Shown: positions 1 through 6,933 of the stretch, in pieces
How positions within the stretch are numbered: the stretch's first letter is position 1
How the letters are laid out: each line of letters starts with the position of its first letter
Source: UBA6019 sp036564345
GTDB lineage: Bacteria > Chloroflexota > Dormibacteria > Dormibacterales > Dormibacteraceae
NCBI GenBank assembly: GCA_036564345.1
Contig: DATCOZ010000323.1
Location: forward strand, 1 to 13,012
Direction: 5' to 3'
Length of the DNA stretch: 13,012 nt
Position numbers and translations under genes: made by a program
Notes under the pieces: generated by a model
Told to the model about the DNA's origin: nothing
The model's database searches: none
What the model saw: only the letters and a program-made list of their open reading frames with translations

Positions 1-860
1 GGCGTGGGGAGGGGGGCGGCCTCGGCCGCCGGCGGGACCGCTCGCGCGGAGTTCCGGGGCACCGCCATGCTGCCGCTGCCGATCGGCGCGTTCAGGTTCC
101 GATAGGTCACCTGGCCGCCGCCCCCTCCCCGCTTGGTGGCGACGAGGGCGGCCAGTTCGCCGGCGCCGAGCGAGAGGCGTTCGCTGCCGCCGAGGGGACC
201 GGAGGTCTCGCGGAGCGCCGTGAGCGCCGCCTTGATGTCGGAGCGCATGGTGCCTCCGGCGATGGCGCGCGCCGTCACGACCAGCGCGGGCGCTGCGTGC
301 TCGATCGCCCGGGGTGCGGCGCGGCTGTCGCGTTCCGGTGCGATCCCGAAGGCCTGGCAGACGAGGCGGCCGGCGTCGCGTAGCTCGGCGACCAGCTCCT
401 CCTGGCTGGGGGAGTGGAGGGTTGCCAGCTGGTGGCCGGTGAGCCGGATGTTGCCATCGGGCATCACCCGCACGTTCGCAGGGGCGAGGTCGCCATGGTT
501 GAGGCCGTCGGCGTGGAGCGCGTCGAGGCCCTCCAGGACGCCGAAGCTGATCGCTGCCGCCTGTTGGGGCGAGAGGAAGCCGCCCCCGGGTAGATCGGGC
601 AAGCCGACGCCCTGCTCGAGATCGCCCACGACCCAGACGCCCTCGGCGTCCGCCCACCAGCCCCGGATCGGCGCCAGCCGGTGAGTGGGGATCTTCGCCA
701 GGCGGCGCAGCCGATCGAGGGCGGCCTGGCGGGCGGGTTCGTCGGTCAGGATGGTCTGGAAGGCGAGGACCTCCCGGCCATCGGGCTGGCGGGCCTTCCA
801 GGTGGCGCCGTTGGGCCCGTTGCCGACCTGCTCGACCAGCTCCGGTGGTTGCTCAGCCAT
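1..860 (-). CDS. Kinase-fold protein, probable pseudokinase (3' end beyond the window)
   Basis: About 286 residues are visible from an ATG at 858-860; the frame stays open to the left edge. The N-terminal ~180 residues look like a compact protein-kinase fold. There is a glycine-rich loop (GNGPNGATWKA, residues 13-23) and a catalytic loop HGDLAPANV (122-130) that matches HxDLxxxN. Two catalytic elements look missing. The usual VAxK strand reads EVLAFQTI (30-37), with no lysine, and the DFG position after the catalytic loop reads LTG (140-142). A Gly-rich, then Pro/Ala-rich linker begins near residue 226, which suggests a further C-terminal or membrane part beyond the edge. It lies 36 nt downstream of a lipoprotein gene and is probably co-transcribed with it. 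By inference it is a pseudokinase or highly divergent Ser/Thr kinase with a scaffold or sensory role; the partner is unknown. The fold assignment rests on motifs read by eye. Confidence 0.7.
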   Translation of the reverse strand, partial: MAEQPPELVEQVGNGPNGATWKARQPDGREVLAFQTILTDEPARQAALDRLRRLAKIPTHRLAPIRGWWADAEGVWVVGDLEQGVGLPDLPGGGFLSPQQAAAISFGVLEGLDALHADGLNHGDLAPANVRVMPDGNIRLTGHQLATLHSPSQEELVAELRDAGRLVCQAFGIAPERDSRAAPRAIEHAAPALVVTARAIAGGTMRSDIKAALTALRETSGPLGGSERLSLGAGELAALVATKRGGGGGQVTYRNLNAPIGSGSMAVPRNSARAVPPAAEAAPLPT

Positions 861-896
861 TCACCGCGCAGGTTAAGCCGGATTGCGAGGGATGGG

Positions 897-1457
897 TTAC
901 GACTTCGCCAGCGAGAAAACGCCGTCGCCCGTCGTCGCGTCCTTGAAGAAGACCTTGTAAGTGCCGGTGATCGCGGCGCCGGTGAGCACGCCGTCCGCCT
1001 CGAAGTGGTCGACCCGGGCGTTGGGCAGGTTCTGGGCCTTCATCACGAAGGTCGGGCCGGTGGTGGTGACGGTGAAATCGCCGAAGGTCGGGGAGTGGCC
1101 GCTGAAGCCGAGGGCGCCGAGCTGGCCGAGCTTCCCGGAGAAGGTCTCCGGCGGCGGCGGCGGGCCGCCGAACACGTTGCCACCCACCGTCAGGTTGGCG
1201 GTCACCGTCTGGGTGGCGGGGTCGAAGGCGATCACCGCCTGGACCGTCCCTTTGGAGTTGAAGGTTGTATTCGTCCACGTGCCGGAGTAGCTCCCGGCGA
1301 AGGCCAGGGCGAGAGCGCCCAGGTCGAACGTTGGCGAGGGGGCCGGCGTCGGCGTTGGGCTGGGCGACGGCTTGGCGGCGGTCGAAGAACCCCCGCCGCA
1401 GGCCGAGAGGAGGAGGAGGGTCAGCAGCGCGAGCAGCCGGCGCCGGGCTGTGGGCAT
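897..1457 (-). CDS. Small secreted lipoprotein, function unknown
   Basis: From the ATG at 1455-1457 the product is 186 residues. It opens with a basic, Leu-rich signal peptide and a lipobox LLSAC with the lipidated Cys at residue 20. A Ser/Pro/Thr-rich spacer follows (KPSPSPTPTPAPSPTF), then a beta-rich domain of about 145 residues with alternating Thr/Val/Gly stretches and a five-proline run. It should be exported, lipid-anchored and outside the cytoplasmic membrane. An upstream in-frame ATG at 1473-1475 would add MVLDLR. I prefer 1457 because it makes a normal signal peptide and sits 8 nt from a possible -10 box under a perfect TTGACA. I recognise no domain family. It is the first gene of a two-gene minus-strand unit with the kinase-fold gene, and is divergent from a second lipoprotein gene. 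Confidence 0.8.
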   Translation of the reverse strand: MPTARRRLLALLTLLLLSACGGGSSTAAKPSPSPTPTPAPSPTFDLGALALAFAGSYSGTWTNTTFNSKGTVQAVIAFDPATQTVTANLTVGGNVFGGPPPPPETFSGKLGQLGALGFSGHSPTFGDFTVTTTGPTFVMKAQNLPNARVDHFEADGVLTGAAITGTYKVFFKDATTGDGVFSLAKS

Positions 1458-1465
1458 CCGCAAGT

Positions 1466-1494
1466 CAAGTACCATCCCGGCCCACTGCTGTCAA
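1466..1494 (-). promoter_or_regulatory. Candidate promoter of the lipoprotein gene
   Basis: On the minus strand TTGACA (1494-1489) is followed by a 17-nt spacer and TACTTG (1471-1466), then 8 nt to the ATG at 1457. The -35 box and spacing are ideal for a housekeeping sigma factor; the -10 box is a poor match. If it is real, the transcript would begin at or next to the start codon (leaderless). Confidence 0.4.
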
Positions 1495-1508
1495 CATTTG
1501 CTGGTCTC

Positions 1509-2096
1509 TTGCGGTTCCCACTCCTTCTCCTCGTGCCGGCGCTTCTCGGCATCTCCTGCGGCGGCCCCGACCCGGCACCCGCGAGCACCCCCGTGCCTGC
1601 GGCCAGCACGCCGCTCAGCCCCTCGCAGAGTGCCGCCGCAGCGGCCTGCGGGGCGGCCGCCCAGCAGGCCGACCAGGGCCACCTCCACGTCGCCGACCTC
1701 AACCAGACCTACACCCAGCACCCGGCTACCTCGGGACCGCACTACCCCGTCCCGCTGCCGCCGCTGCCATCGGTGTATACCGCGCCGGTCCCCGAGGCCC
1801 GCGCCGTCCACAACCTCGAGCACGGCTATGTCTGGCTCTATTACCAGTCCGCCGGTGCGGACGCGCTCTCCTCGCCGGTGATCGACGTGCTCCGTGTGGC
1901 AGTGACCGGCCAGCGGAAGGTCCTGATGGCGCCCTACCCGCAGCTGCCCGCCGGCGCGGCGCTCGATTTCGCCGCCTGGGACGAGCTTGCGCAGTGCGGC
2001 CGGGGGGTTACCGCCGGCGAGGCGGTCGCCAAGCTGGCCGAGTTCGTCGCGGCCTACCGCGAAGGCTCGCTCGCGCCCGAGCCCGGGGCTGCCTGA
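1509..2096 (+). CDS. DUF3105 family lipoprotein
   Basis: From a TTG at 1509 the product is 195 residues. An N-terminal hydrophobic signal (RFPLLLLVPALLGISC) ends in a probable lipidated Cys, and an Ala/Pro/Ser spacer leads into a DUF3105 domain. The family hallmarks are clear: GHLHV, then HPATSGPHYP, then VHNLEHGYVWLYYQ. Two mature-part cysteines (in AACGAAA and LAQCGRG) could form a disulfide outside the membrane. DUF3105 has no established biochemical function; the conserved His residues hint at metal binding, which is inference. The frame is open far upstream, but that part is antisense to the neighbouring lipoprotein and kinase genes, so the start must lie after about 1475. No ribosome-binding site is visible, and the TTG start is the least certain part. 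The domain call itself is confident. Confidence 0.85.
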   Translation: MRFPLLLLVPALLGISCGGPDPAPASTPVPAASTPLSPSQSAAAAACGAAAQQADQGHLHVADLNQTYTQHPATSGPHYPVPLPPLPSVYTAPVPEARAVHNLEHGYVWLYYQSAGADALSSPVIDVLRVAVTGQRKVLMAPYPQLPAGAALDFAAWDELAQCGRGVTAGEAVAKLAEFVAAYREGSLAPEPGAA

Positions 2097-2156
2097 AGGC
2101 TGTCGAACTCATAATCGGGGCCGTCGGCGTACGTTCGCGCGCGGCGCCCCCTAATA

Positions 2157-2169
2157 TGCCGTGACGGCA
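2157..2169. repeat. 13-nt palindrome before the response-regulator start
   Basis: TGCCGTGACGGCA is a perfect palindrome apart from its central base and ends 1 nt before the ATG at 2171. It occupies the place of a ribosome-binding site, and a -10-like TAATAT (2152-2157) ends at its edge. It could be an operator bound by a dimeric regulator, possibly the downstream response regulator itself. It could also be chance. Confidence 0.35.
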
Positions 2170-2170
2170 C

Positions 2171-2908
2171 ATGAGCGGCTCGAGAGGCGTAATCCTGATC
2201 GTCGAGGACGACGTGGCGACCTCCGACTTGATCGCCGACCTGGTCGAACAGGAGGGATTCATGGTTTCCCGCGCGGGCGGTGGGCATGAGGCCATCGAGT
2301 CCTTCACGCGCGACCACCCGGTGGCGGTCTTCCTCGACTGGGTTCTGCCCGACATCCCGGGCATCGAGGCCTGCCGCAGCCTTCGCGCCCTCGACCGCCT
2401 GGTCCCCATCATCTTCGTCTCGGGCCGCGACGATGAGGCGAGCACAATCCGGGGACTCGACGCCGGTGCGGACGACTACCTCGCCAAGCCGGTCCGGATC
2501 CGGGAGCTGATCGCCCGCCTGGAGGCCCACATCCGCAAGGTGGGCGTCCTCACCGAGCGGCAAGCGGCCGAGCCGGGAGCCGACCAGGAGCGGATGCGGC
2601 GCTTCGGGGAGGTCGAGGTCGACCTCGCGGCGCGGATGGTCTCGGTCGGCGGCCAGCCGCTCAACCTGGCGCCGCTCGAGTTCAGCCTGCTCGAGTACCT
2701 GGCCCGCAACGCGGGCGTCGCCGTCAGCCGGGACCAGATCATGCGCGAGGTCTACGGCTTCGCCGCGGACATCTCGACCGAGCGGGTCGACCAGCTCGTC
2801 CGGCGGCTGCGGACCAAGCTCGGCGACGGTCCCCACCGGGGCGGCGTCCTGGTCGCCGTGCCGGGCTACGGCTACCGGCTGGAGCAGAGTTCGCCGCAGC
2901 CCGCCTGA
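2171..2908 (+). CDS. OmpR/PhoB-type response regulator
   Basis: A two-domain DNA-binding response regulator of 245 residues, typical of the family. The receiver domain (about 7-125) has the acidic pocket E12-D13-D14, the phospho-acceptor D56 (VFLDWVLPDIPG), the switch Ser S84 (FVSGRDD) and the conserved K106 (LAKPVR). A winged-helix Trans_reg_C domain follows (about 145-238), with RDQIMREVYG, the recognition-helix region VDQLVRRLRTKLG and the wing VPGYGYRL. It should be phosphorylated by a histidine kinase and then bind promoter repeats as a dimer. No histidine kinase is encoded next to it, so its partner is elsewhere. The ATG at 2171 is preceded by a palindrome and no Shine-Dalgarno site. 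It ends 17 nt before the ferredoxin gene. The target genes cannot be read from the sequence. Confidence 0.95.
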   Translation: MSGSRGVILIVEDDVATSDLIADLVEQEGFMVSRAGGGHEAIESFTRDHPVAVFLDWVLPDIPGIEACRSLRALDRLVPIIFVSGRDDEASTIRGLDAGADDYLAKPVRIRELIARLEAHIRKVGVLTERQAAEPGADQERMRRFGEVEVDLAARMVSVGGQPLNLAPLEFSLLEYLARNAGVAVSRDQIMREVYGFAADISTERVDQLVRRLRTKLGDGPHRGGVLVAVPGYGYRLEQSSPQPA

Positions 2909-2925
2909 TAAGATCGGGACCGGAT

Positions 2926-3168
2926 ATGGCATACGTCATCGCGCAGCCTTGCATCGGCCTCAAGGACGCGTCCTGCGTCGAAGTCTGCCCGGTCGACTGC
3001 ATCCACAGCGACGACGCGGCGGAGATGTACTTCATCGATCCCGACGAGTGCATCGACTGTGGGGCATGCGTTGATCCCTGCCCGGTCGACGCCATCTACC
3101 CGGAGGACGAGGTCCCCGAGGAATGGCGCAACTTCATCCAGATCAACGTCGACTACTTCAAGAAATAG
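2926..3168 (+). CDS. 7Fe ferredoxin ([3Fe-4S][4Fe-4S])
   Basis: An 80-residue soluble electron carrier. The first cluster motif runs C9-x7-C17-x3-C21-P with C25 following; the cysteine normally found three residues after C9 is absent (L12), which is the pattern of a [3Fe-4S] site. The second motif C42-x2-C45-x2-C48-x3-C52-P is a classical [4Fe-4S] motif, and C25 and C52 would complete the clusters across the pseudo-twofold. An acidic tail (DEVPEEWRNF and so on) matches the seven-iron ferredoxins of actinobacteria and Thermus, used as low-potential donors or acceptors in the cytoplasm. A -10-like TAAGAT (2909-2914) overlaps the end of the regulator gene and could give it its own start. The isocitrate dehydrogenase gene begins 7 nt after its stop. 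Confidence 0.93.
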   Translation: MAYVIAQPCIGLKDASCVEVCPVDCIHSDDAAEMYFIDPDECIDCGACVDPCPVDAIYPEDEVPEEWRNFIQINVDYFKK

Positions 3169-3175
3169 CCGCCGC

Positions 3176-4258
3176 TTGACCAAGCACGCAGTCACACTGC
3201 TGCCCGGCGACGGCGTCGGCCCGGAGATCTGCGACGCGTCAGTTCGCGTGCTCGAGGCGACCGGCGTCGAGTTCGAGTGGGACGTGCAGCCCGCCGGTGA
3301 GAGCGCCATGGCGGAGTACGGCACCCCGCTGCCGCCGCGGACTCTCGACTCGATCCGTCGCACCACGGTCGCCCTCAAGGGCCCCGTCGGCACCCCGATC
3401 GGCACCGGTTTCAGGAGCGTCAACGTGGCTCTCCGGCAGGAGCTCGACCTGTACGCCCTGGTCCGGCCGGTGAAGGCCTACAAAGGTGCGCGCAACCTGC
3501 GCGACGACCTCGACTTCGTCATCGTGCGCGAGAACACCGAGGACATCTACGCCGGGATCGAGTTCGAGCTGGGAACGCCCGACTGCGTCGACCTGATCGG
3601 GGAGATCTCCCGGCGGGCGGGGAAGAAGATCCGTCCCGACAGCGGGCTTTCGATCAAGCCGATCTCGGTCAGCGGCACCGAGCGGATCGTGCAGTACGCC
3701 TTCGACTACGCCCGCCGGATGGGTCGGCGGTTGGTCACCGCGGTGCACAAGGCGAACATCATGAAGCACACCGACGGGCTCTTCCTGGCAACGGCCCGGA
3801 GGGTCGCCGAGCAGAACAAGGACATCGAGTTCAACGACCGGATCGTCGACAACATGTGCATGCAGCTCGTGCTGCGGCCCTACGAGTACGACGTGCTCTG
3901 CTGCCCGAACCTCTACGGCGACATCATCTCCGACCTCGGGGCCGGCATGATCGGCGGCCTCGGCCTGGCTCCTGGCGCCAACATGGGCGCCGTGGCCGCC
4001 GTCTTCGAGGCGACCCACGGTTCGGCGCCCAAGTACGCCGGCCAGAACAAGGTGAACCCGATGGCCGTGATGCTCTCCGGTGTGCTGATGCTGCGGCACC
4101 TGGCGGAGACGGACGCGGCGGACCGGATGGAGGCCGCCATCGCGAGCGTGATCAAGGAAGGTCGCGACCTCACCTACGACATGAAGAAGGACCGCGACGA
4201 CCCGACCGCGGTGGGCACCTCGCAAGTGGCGGACGCGATCATCGCCAAGCTGCGCTGA
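3176..4258 (+). CDS. icd: Isocitrate dehydrogenase, short form, NADP-type residues
   Basis: A 360-residue beta-decarboxylating dehydrogenase that oxidises isocitrate to 2-oxoglutarate in the TCA cycle. Substrate-site residues include S81 (GFRSVNVALRQ, equivalent to the phosphorylated Ser of E. coli Icd), R87, R97, R118 and K192 (VHKANIMKH). Metal ligands D249 and D253 sit in LYGDIISDLGAG. RENTEDIYAGIEF (118-130) is the isocitrate-type loop, not the RELTGG-type loop of isopropylmalate dehydrogenase. HGSAPKYAGQNKVNP carries K286-Y287, the pair linked to NADP use in E. coli Icd, and Y334 matches its Y391; the partner of R395 is a Lys here. It is shorter than the ~416-residue E. coli enzyme. The TTG at 3176 is the only sensible start: upstream in-frame sequence lies inside the ferredoxin gene in another frame. 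A homoisocitrate or tartrate dehydrogenase is less likely. Confidence 0.9.
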   Translation: MTKHAVTLLPGDGVGPEICDASVRVLEATGVEFEWDVQPAGESAMAEYGTPLPPRTLDSIRRTTVALKGPVGTPIGTGFRSVNVALRQELDLYALVRPVKAYKGARNLRDDLDFVIVRENTEDIYAGIEFELGTPDCVDLIGEISRRAGKKIRPDSGLSIKPISVSGTERIVQYAFDYARRMGRRLVTAVHKANIMKHTDGLFLATARRVAEQNKDIEFNDRIVDNMCMQLVLRPYEYDVLCCPNLYGDIISDLGAGMIGGLGLAPGANMGAVAAVFEATHGSAPKYAGQNKVNPMAVMLSGVLMLRHLAETDAADRMEAAIASVIKEGRDLTYDMKKDRDDPTAVGTSQVADAIIAKLR

Positions 4259-4569
4259 CTGAAGGCGCGCGCCGCCTCCGCAAGCTCTGGACAGAGCACC
4301 GGGCGATCCCCTTTCCCGGCGGTCGCAGCGCCGATCCCCACCTCCACGAGATAGCGCTCTACGACGCTTGGCTGGAGCCGATCGTGAGCGCGGCGCTGGC
4401 CGGCGAGGGCCGGCTCTCGGCGGCTCACCGCGCGATGCTCCGGCAGCGGCGCGAAGAGGGCAACCAGGCGCTCTGGGCGGCGGCGGGGGAAGCCGGACGC
4501 GCAGCGCGTTCGCACGTCGCTCGTCTGCTCCGGATCGAGGAGGAGCTGGAATCCCTGCCGCTGGACTGA
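4255..4569 (+). CDS. Small uncharacterised protein, probable CTG start
   Basis: About 104 residues in a frame with strong GC3 codon bias, which supports real coding. No ATG, GTG or TTG lies near the 5' end; the first plausible start is CTG at 4255-4257, overlapping the icd stop as CTGA. The next usual start is a GTG at 4384-4386, which would leave 61 residues. The protein is Arg/Ala/Glu-rich and mostly helical in appearance. It has an HEIALYDAWLEP segment and an amphipathic C-terminal helix (VARLLRIEEELESLPLD). No signal peptide, membrane segment or known motif is visible. The overlap with icd suggests translational coupling. I do not recognise the family. Confidence 0.6.
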   Translation: MTEGARRLRKLWTEHRAIPFPGGRSADPHLHEIALYDAWLEPIVSAALAGEGRLSAAHRAMLRQRREEGNQALWAAAGEAGRAARSHVARLLRIEEELESLPLD

Positions 4570-4590
4570 TCGGGTCGCGGCCGCGTATCC

Positions 4591-5631
4591 TTGCGGGCGA
4601 GCTTGCACGCTCGCTCCCCCGTCCTAGACAACGTCACACCCAGGGAGCGCCGGTACGACCGACGTCGTGCTCGCCGGCGGCGTGACTTCCTTGCCCTCGC
4701 GCTGGTCCTTCTTCTGACGGTGGGCTGCGGGGTCGCGGTCCGGGCGGCCGGGACGATCACGGTCGGCTGGCTGGCTCCGCGGACATCGGCCGCGGCGCTC
4801 GCGTCACTGCCCACGACCACCCGACCCATCGTGGTGCCCCGGGAGGAGGCCATCCCGACCTTCGACGTCGCCGCCTTCAACGCTGTGGCCGAGCCCGATC
4901 TCGCCCTCCACGCCAAGAGCGCGGTGCTCTTCGACCTCGACAGCAACCGGGTTCTCTGGGTCAAGCAGGCTCACCTCCGGCGGCCCCCTGCCAGCCTCAC
5001 CAAGCTGATGACCGCGGTCGTCGCGAGCGACCTGACGAGCCTCGACACCCAGGTCACCGTGACCGGCGAGGCGGCCGCCGCCGAGCCGAGCCGGATGGGC
5101 CTGGTCGCGGGACAGACGTTGACCGTCCGCGACCTGCTCTACGGCGCACTTCTCAACTCCGGCAACGACGCGGCTTTCGCGCTCGCGGAGGGGATCGTGC
5201 CGCTCGACCAGTTCCTTTCACTGATGAACCGGAAGGCGGCCTATCTGCACCTGCGCGACACCCATTTCAGTACGCCCAACGGGCTCACCGACCCCGAGAA
5301 CTTCACCTCTGCCTACGATCTCGCGGTGCTCTCCGCCTACGTGGCCCGTAACTATCCCGACCTGGTGGCGATCGCCGCGACCCGCGATCACGTGATTCCC
5401 GCGGCCGACACGCATCCGGCCTTCCATCCCCACAATCTGAACCACTTCCTCGACGTCTACCCGGGCGCGACCGGCCTGAAGACGGGGTTCACCGACGACG
5501 CCGGCGGCTGCCTGATCGCCACCGCGACGCGCGGCGGCCGCCACCTGCTGCTCGTGCTGATGGGCTCGGACATCATGTTCGGCGACGGTGTGAAGCTGAT
5601 GGACTACGGCTTCGCGACCCCTTCTCGCTGA
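4591..5631 (+). CDS. D-alanyl-D-alanine carboxypeptidase (serine-type PBP)
   Basis: A peptidase S11 family enzyme (PBP5/DacA-like) that trims the terminal D-Ala of peptidoglycan pentapeptides outside the membrane. Numbering from the TTG at 4591, the three active-site motifs are S135-x-x-K138 (PASLTKLM), S190-G-N (LLNSGNDAA) and K297-T-G (GLKTGFTDDAGG). A strongly basic leader (RRYDRRRARRRRD) precedes one hydrophobic segment (about 32-50), so it is probably anchored or exported by its N-terminus. The chain stops about 50 residues after KTG. It therefore lacks the C-terminal beta domain and amphipathic anchor of E. coli PBP5. The start is uncertain. A -10-like TATCCT (4586-4591) with TGGACT 18 nt upstream favours an internal TTG at 4603, which removes only four residues. 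A beta-lactamase-like relative is less likely. Confidence 0.93.
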   Translation: MRASLHARSPVLDNVTPRERRYDRRRARRRRDFLALALVLLLTVGCGVAVRAAGTITVGWLAPRTSAAALASLPTTTRPIVVPREEAIPTFDVAAFNAVAEPDLALHAKSAVLFDLDSNRVLWVKQAHLRRPPASLTKLMTAVVASDLTSLDTQVTVTGEAAAAEPSRMGLVAGQTLTVRDLLYGALLNSGNDAAFALAEGIVPLDQFLSLMNRKAAYLHLRDTHFSTPNGLTDPENFTSAYDLAVLSAYVARNYPDLVAIAATRDHVIPAADTHPAFHPHNLNHFLDVYPGATGLKTGFTDDAGGCLIATATRGGRHLLLVLMGSDIMFGDGVKLMDYGFATPSR

Positions 5632-5642
5632 TCAGACCTACC

Positions 5643-5648
5643 TAGAAT
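5643..5648 (+). promoter_or_regulatory. Candidate -10 box of enolase
   Basis: TAGAAT lies 7 nt before the GTG start at 5656, the spacing expected if transcription begins at the start codon. No good -35 box is seen 16-18 nt upstream and no Shine-Dalgarno sequence is present. It is supported mainly by similar placement at other genes in the window. Confidence 0.35.
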
Positions 5649-5655
5649 CGTCGAA

Positions 5656-6933
5656 GTGATTCCGATCGAGGGCGTTTCCGCGCTGGAGGTGCTCGACTCG
5701 CGCGGCAACCCGACCCTTTCGGTCACCGTCCGCACCGCCGTCGGCAGTGGAACCGCCAGCGTCCCCTCCGGTGCGTCGACCGGCGCCCACGAGGCGGTCG
5801 AGCTGCGGGACGGCGACGGCAAGCGGTTCGCCGGGAAGGGCGTGCTGAAGGCCGTCCAGAACGTCAACCGCGATCTCGCCCAGACCGTGATCGGCCTCGA
5901 CGTGCTCGACCAGGCCGGGATCGACCAGGCGATGATCGATCTCGACCGGACCGCGAACAAGGGCCGCCTGGGGGCCAATGCGATCCTCGGCGTGTCGCTG
6001 GCCACGGCCCACGCCGCGGCGGCCTCGACCGGCGTCCCGCTCTATCGCTACCTGGGCGGCGCGCAGGCGCGGCTGCTGCCCCTGCCGATGGCCAACGTGC
6101 TCAACGGCGGCGCCCATGCCGACAACAACGTCGACCTCCAGGAGTTCATGATCTGCCCGGTCGGTCCGGCGACGTTCGCCGACGGCATCCGCGCGGTGGC
6201 CGAGGTCTACCAGGCCCTGAAGAAGGTGCTCCAGGAGCGCAAGCTCGGCCGCGGCGTCGGCGACGAGGGCGGCTTCGCTCCCGAGCTGGAATCCAACCAG
6301 GAGGCCCTCGACCTGCTCGTCGAGGCGATCCAGAAGGCCGGCTACACGCCCGGGACCGACGTCTCGATCGCCATCGACCCCGCTGCCAGCGAGTTCTTTC
6401 AGGACGGGCGCTACGAGCTCGCCGGAGAGGGCAGGACCCTCGACGCGGCCGGCCTCGTCGACCTCTACGCCGGGTGGGTCGACCAGTACCCGATCATCTC
6501 GATCGAGGACGGCATGGCGGAGGACGACTGGGAGGGCTGGGCGCTGCTGACCGAGCGCCTCGGAGGCCAGGTCCAGCTGGTCGGCGACGACGTCTTCGTC
6601 ACCAGCGTGAGCCGCCTGCAGGAGGGCATCGAGAAGGGGATCGCCAACTCCATCCTGATCAAGGTGAACCAGATCGGCACCCTGACCGAGACGTTCGACA
6701 CGATCGACCTCGCACGAACCGCCGACTACAGCGCGGTGATCTCCCATCGCTCCGGCGAGACGGAGGACACGACCATCGCGGACCTCGCCGTCGCGACCGG
6801 CGCCGGGATGATCAAGACCGGCGCGCCGGCCCGCTCCGAGCGTGTCGCCAAGTACAACCGGCTGCTCGCCATCGAGCGCGAGCTGGGCGCGGCCGCCCGC
6901 TACGCCGGCGGCGGCTCGCTCGGATCAGGCTGA
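5656..6933 (+). CDS. eno: Enolase (phosphopyruvate hydratase)
   Basis: A full-length 425-residue glycolytic enzyme that interconverts 2-phosphoglycerate and phosphoenolpyruvate in the cytoplasm with Mg2+. The catalytic acid/base pair is E204 (GDEGGFAPE) and K336 (ILIKVNQIGTLTET, the enolase signature). Mg2+ ligands fit D241, E284 (SIEDGMAEDDW) and D311 (VGDDVFVT). The mobile loop SVPSGASTGAHEA (35-47) and SHRSGETEDT (363-372) are intact. The GTG start gives the canonical N-terminus IPIEGVSALEVLDSRGNPT. The last codons and the TGA stop merge into the left arm of a large inverted repeat, and the C-terminal tail (RYAGGGSLGSG) is Gly/Ser-rich. It is 24 nt downstream of the carboxypeptidase gene and may have its own promoter. 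Nothing suggests impaired function. Confidence 0.98.
   Translation: MIPIEGVSALEVLDSRGNPTLSVTVRTAVGSGTASVPSGASTGAHEAVELRDGDGKRFAGKGVLKAVQNVNRDLAQTVIGLDVLDQAGIDQAMIDLDRTANKGRLGANAILGVSLATAHAAAASTGVPLYRYLGGAQARLLPLPMANVLNGGAHADNNVDLQEFMICPVGPATFADGIRAVAEVYQALKKVLQERKLGRGVGDEGGFAPELESNQEALDLLVEAIQKAGYTPGTDVSIAIDPAASEFFQDGRYELAGEGRTLDAAGLVDLYAGWVDQYPIISIEDGMAEDDWEGWALLTERLGGQVQLVGDDVFVTSVSRLQEGIEKGIANSILIKVNQIGTLTETFDTIDLARTADYSAVISHRSGETEDTTIADLAVATGAGMIKTGAPARSERVAKYNRLLAIERELGAAARYAGGGSLGSG

Noticed and set aside
681..1508. Long upstream extension of the DUF3105 reading frame
   Set aside because: It runs antisense through the start of the kinase-fold gene and the whole lipoprotein gene. Its composition is Gly/Glu/Arg-rich shadow sequence, and the signal peptide begins only near 1509.
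3059..3175. N-terminal extension of isocitrate dehydrogenase from an upstream ATG
   Set aside because: It lies inside the ferredoxin gene in a different frame and encodes Ser/Thr/Arg-rich filler. The family's N-terminus begins right after the TTG at 3176.
5638..6747. 369-codon open frame on the minus strand opposite enolase
   Set aside because: Enolase on the plus strand has every catalytic motif intact. The opposite frame is open because of GC3 bias and has a low-complexity Val/Asp/Leu/Gly composition.
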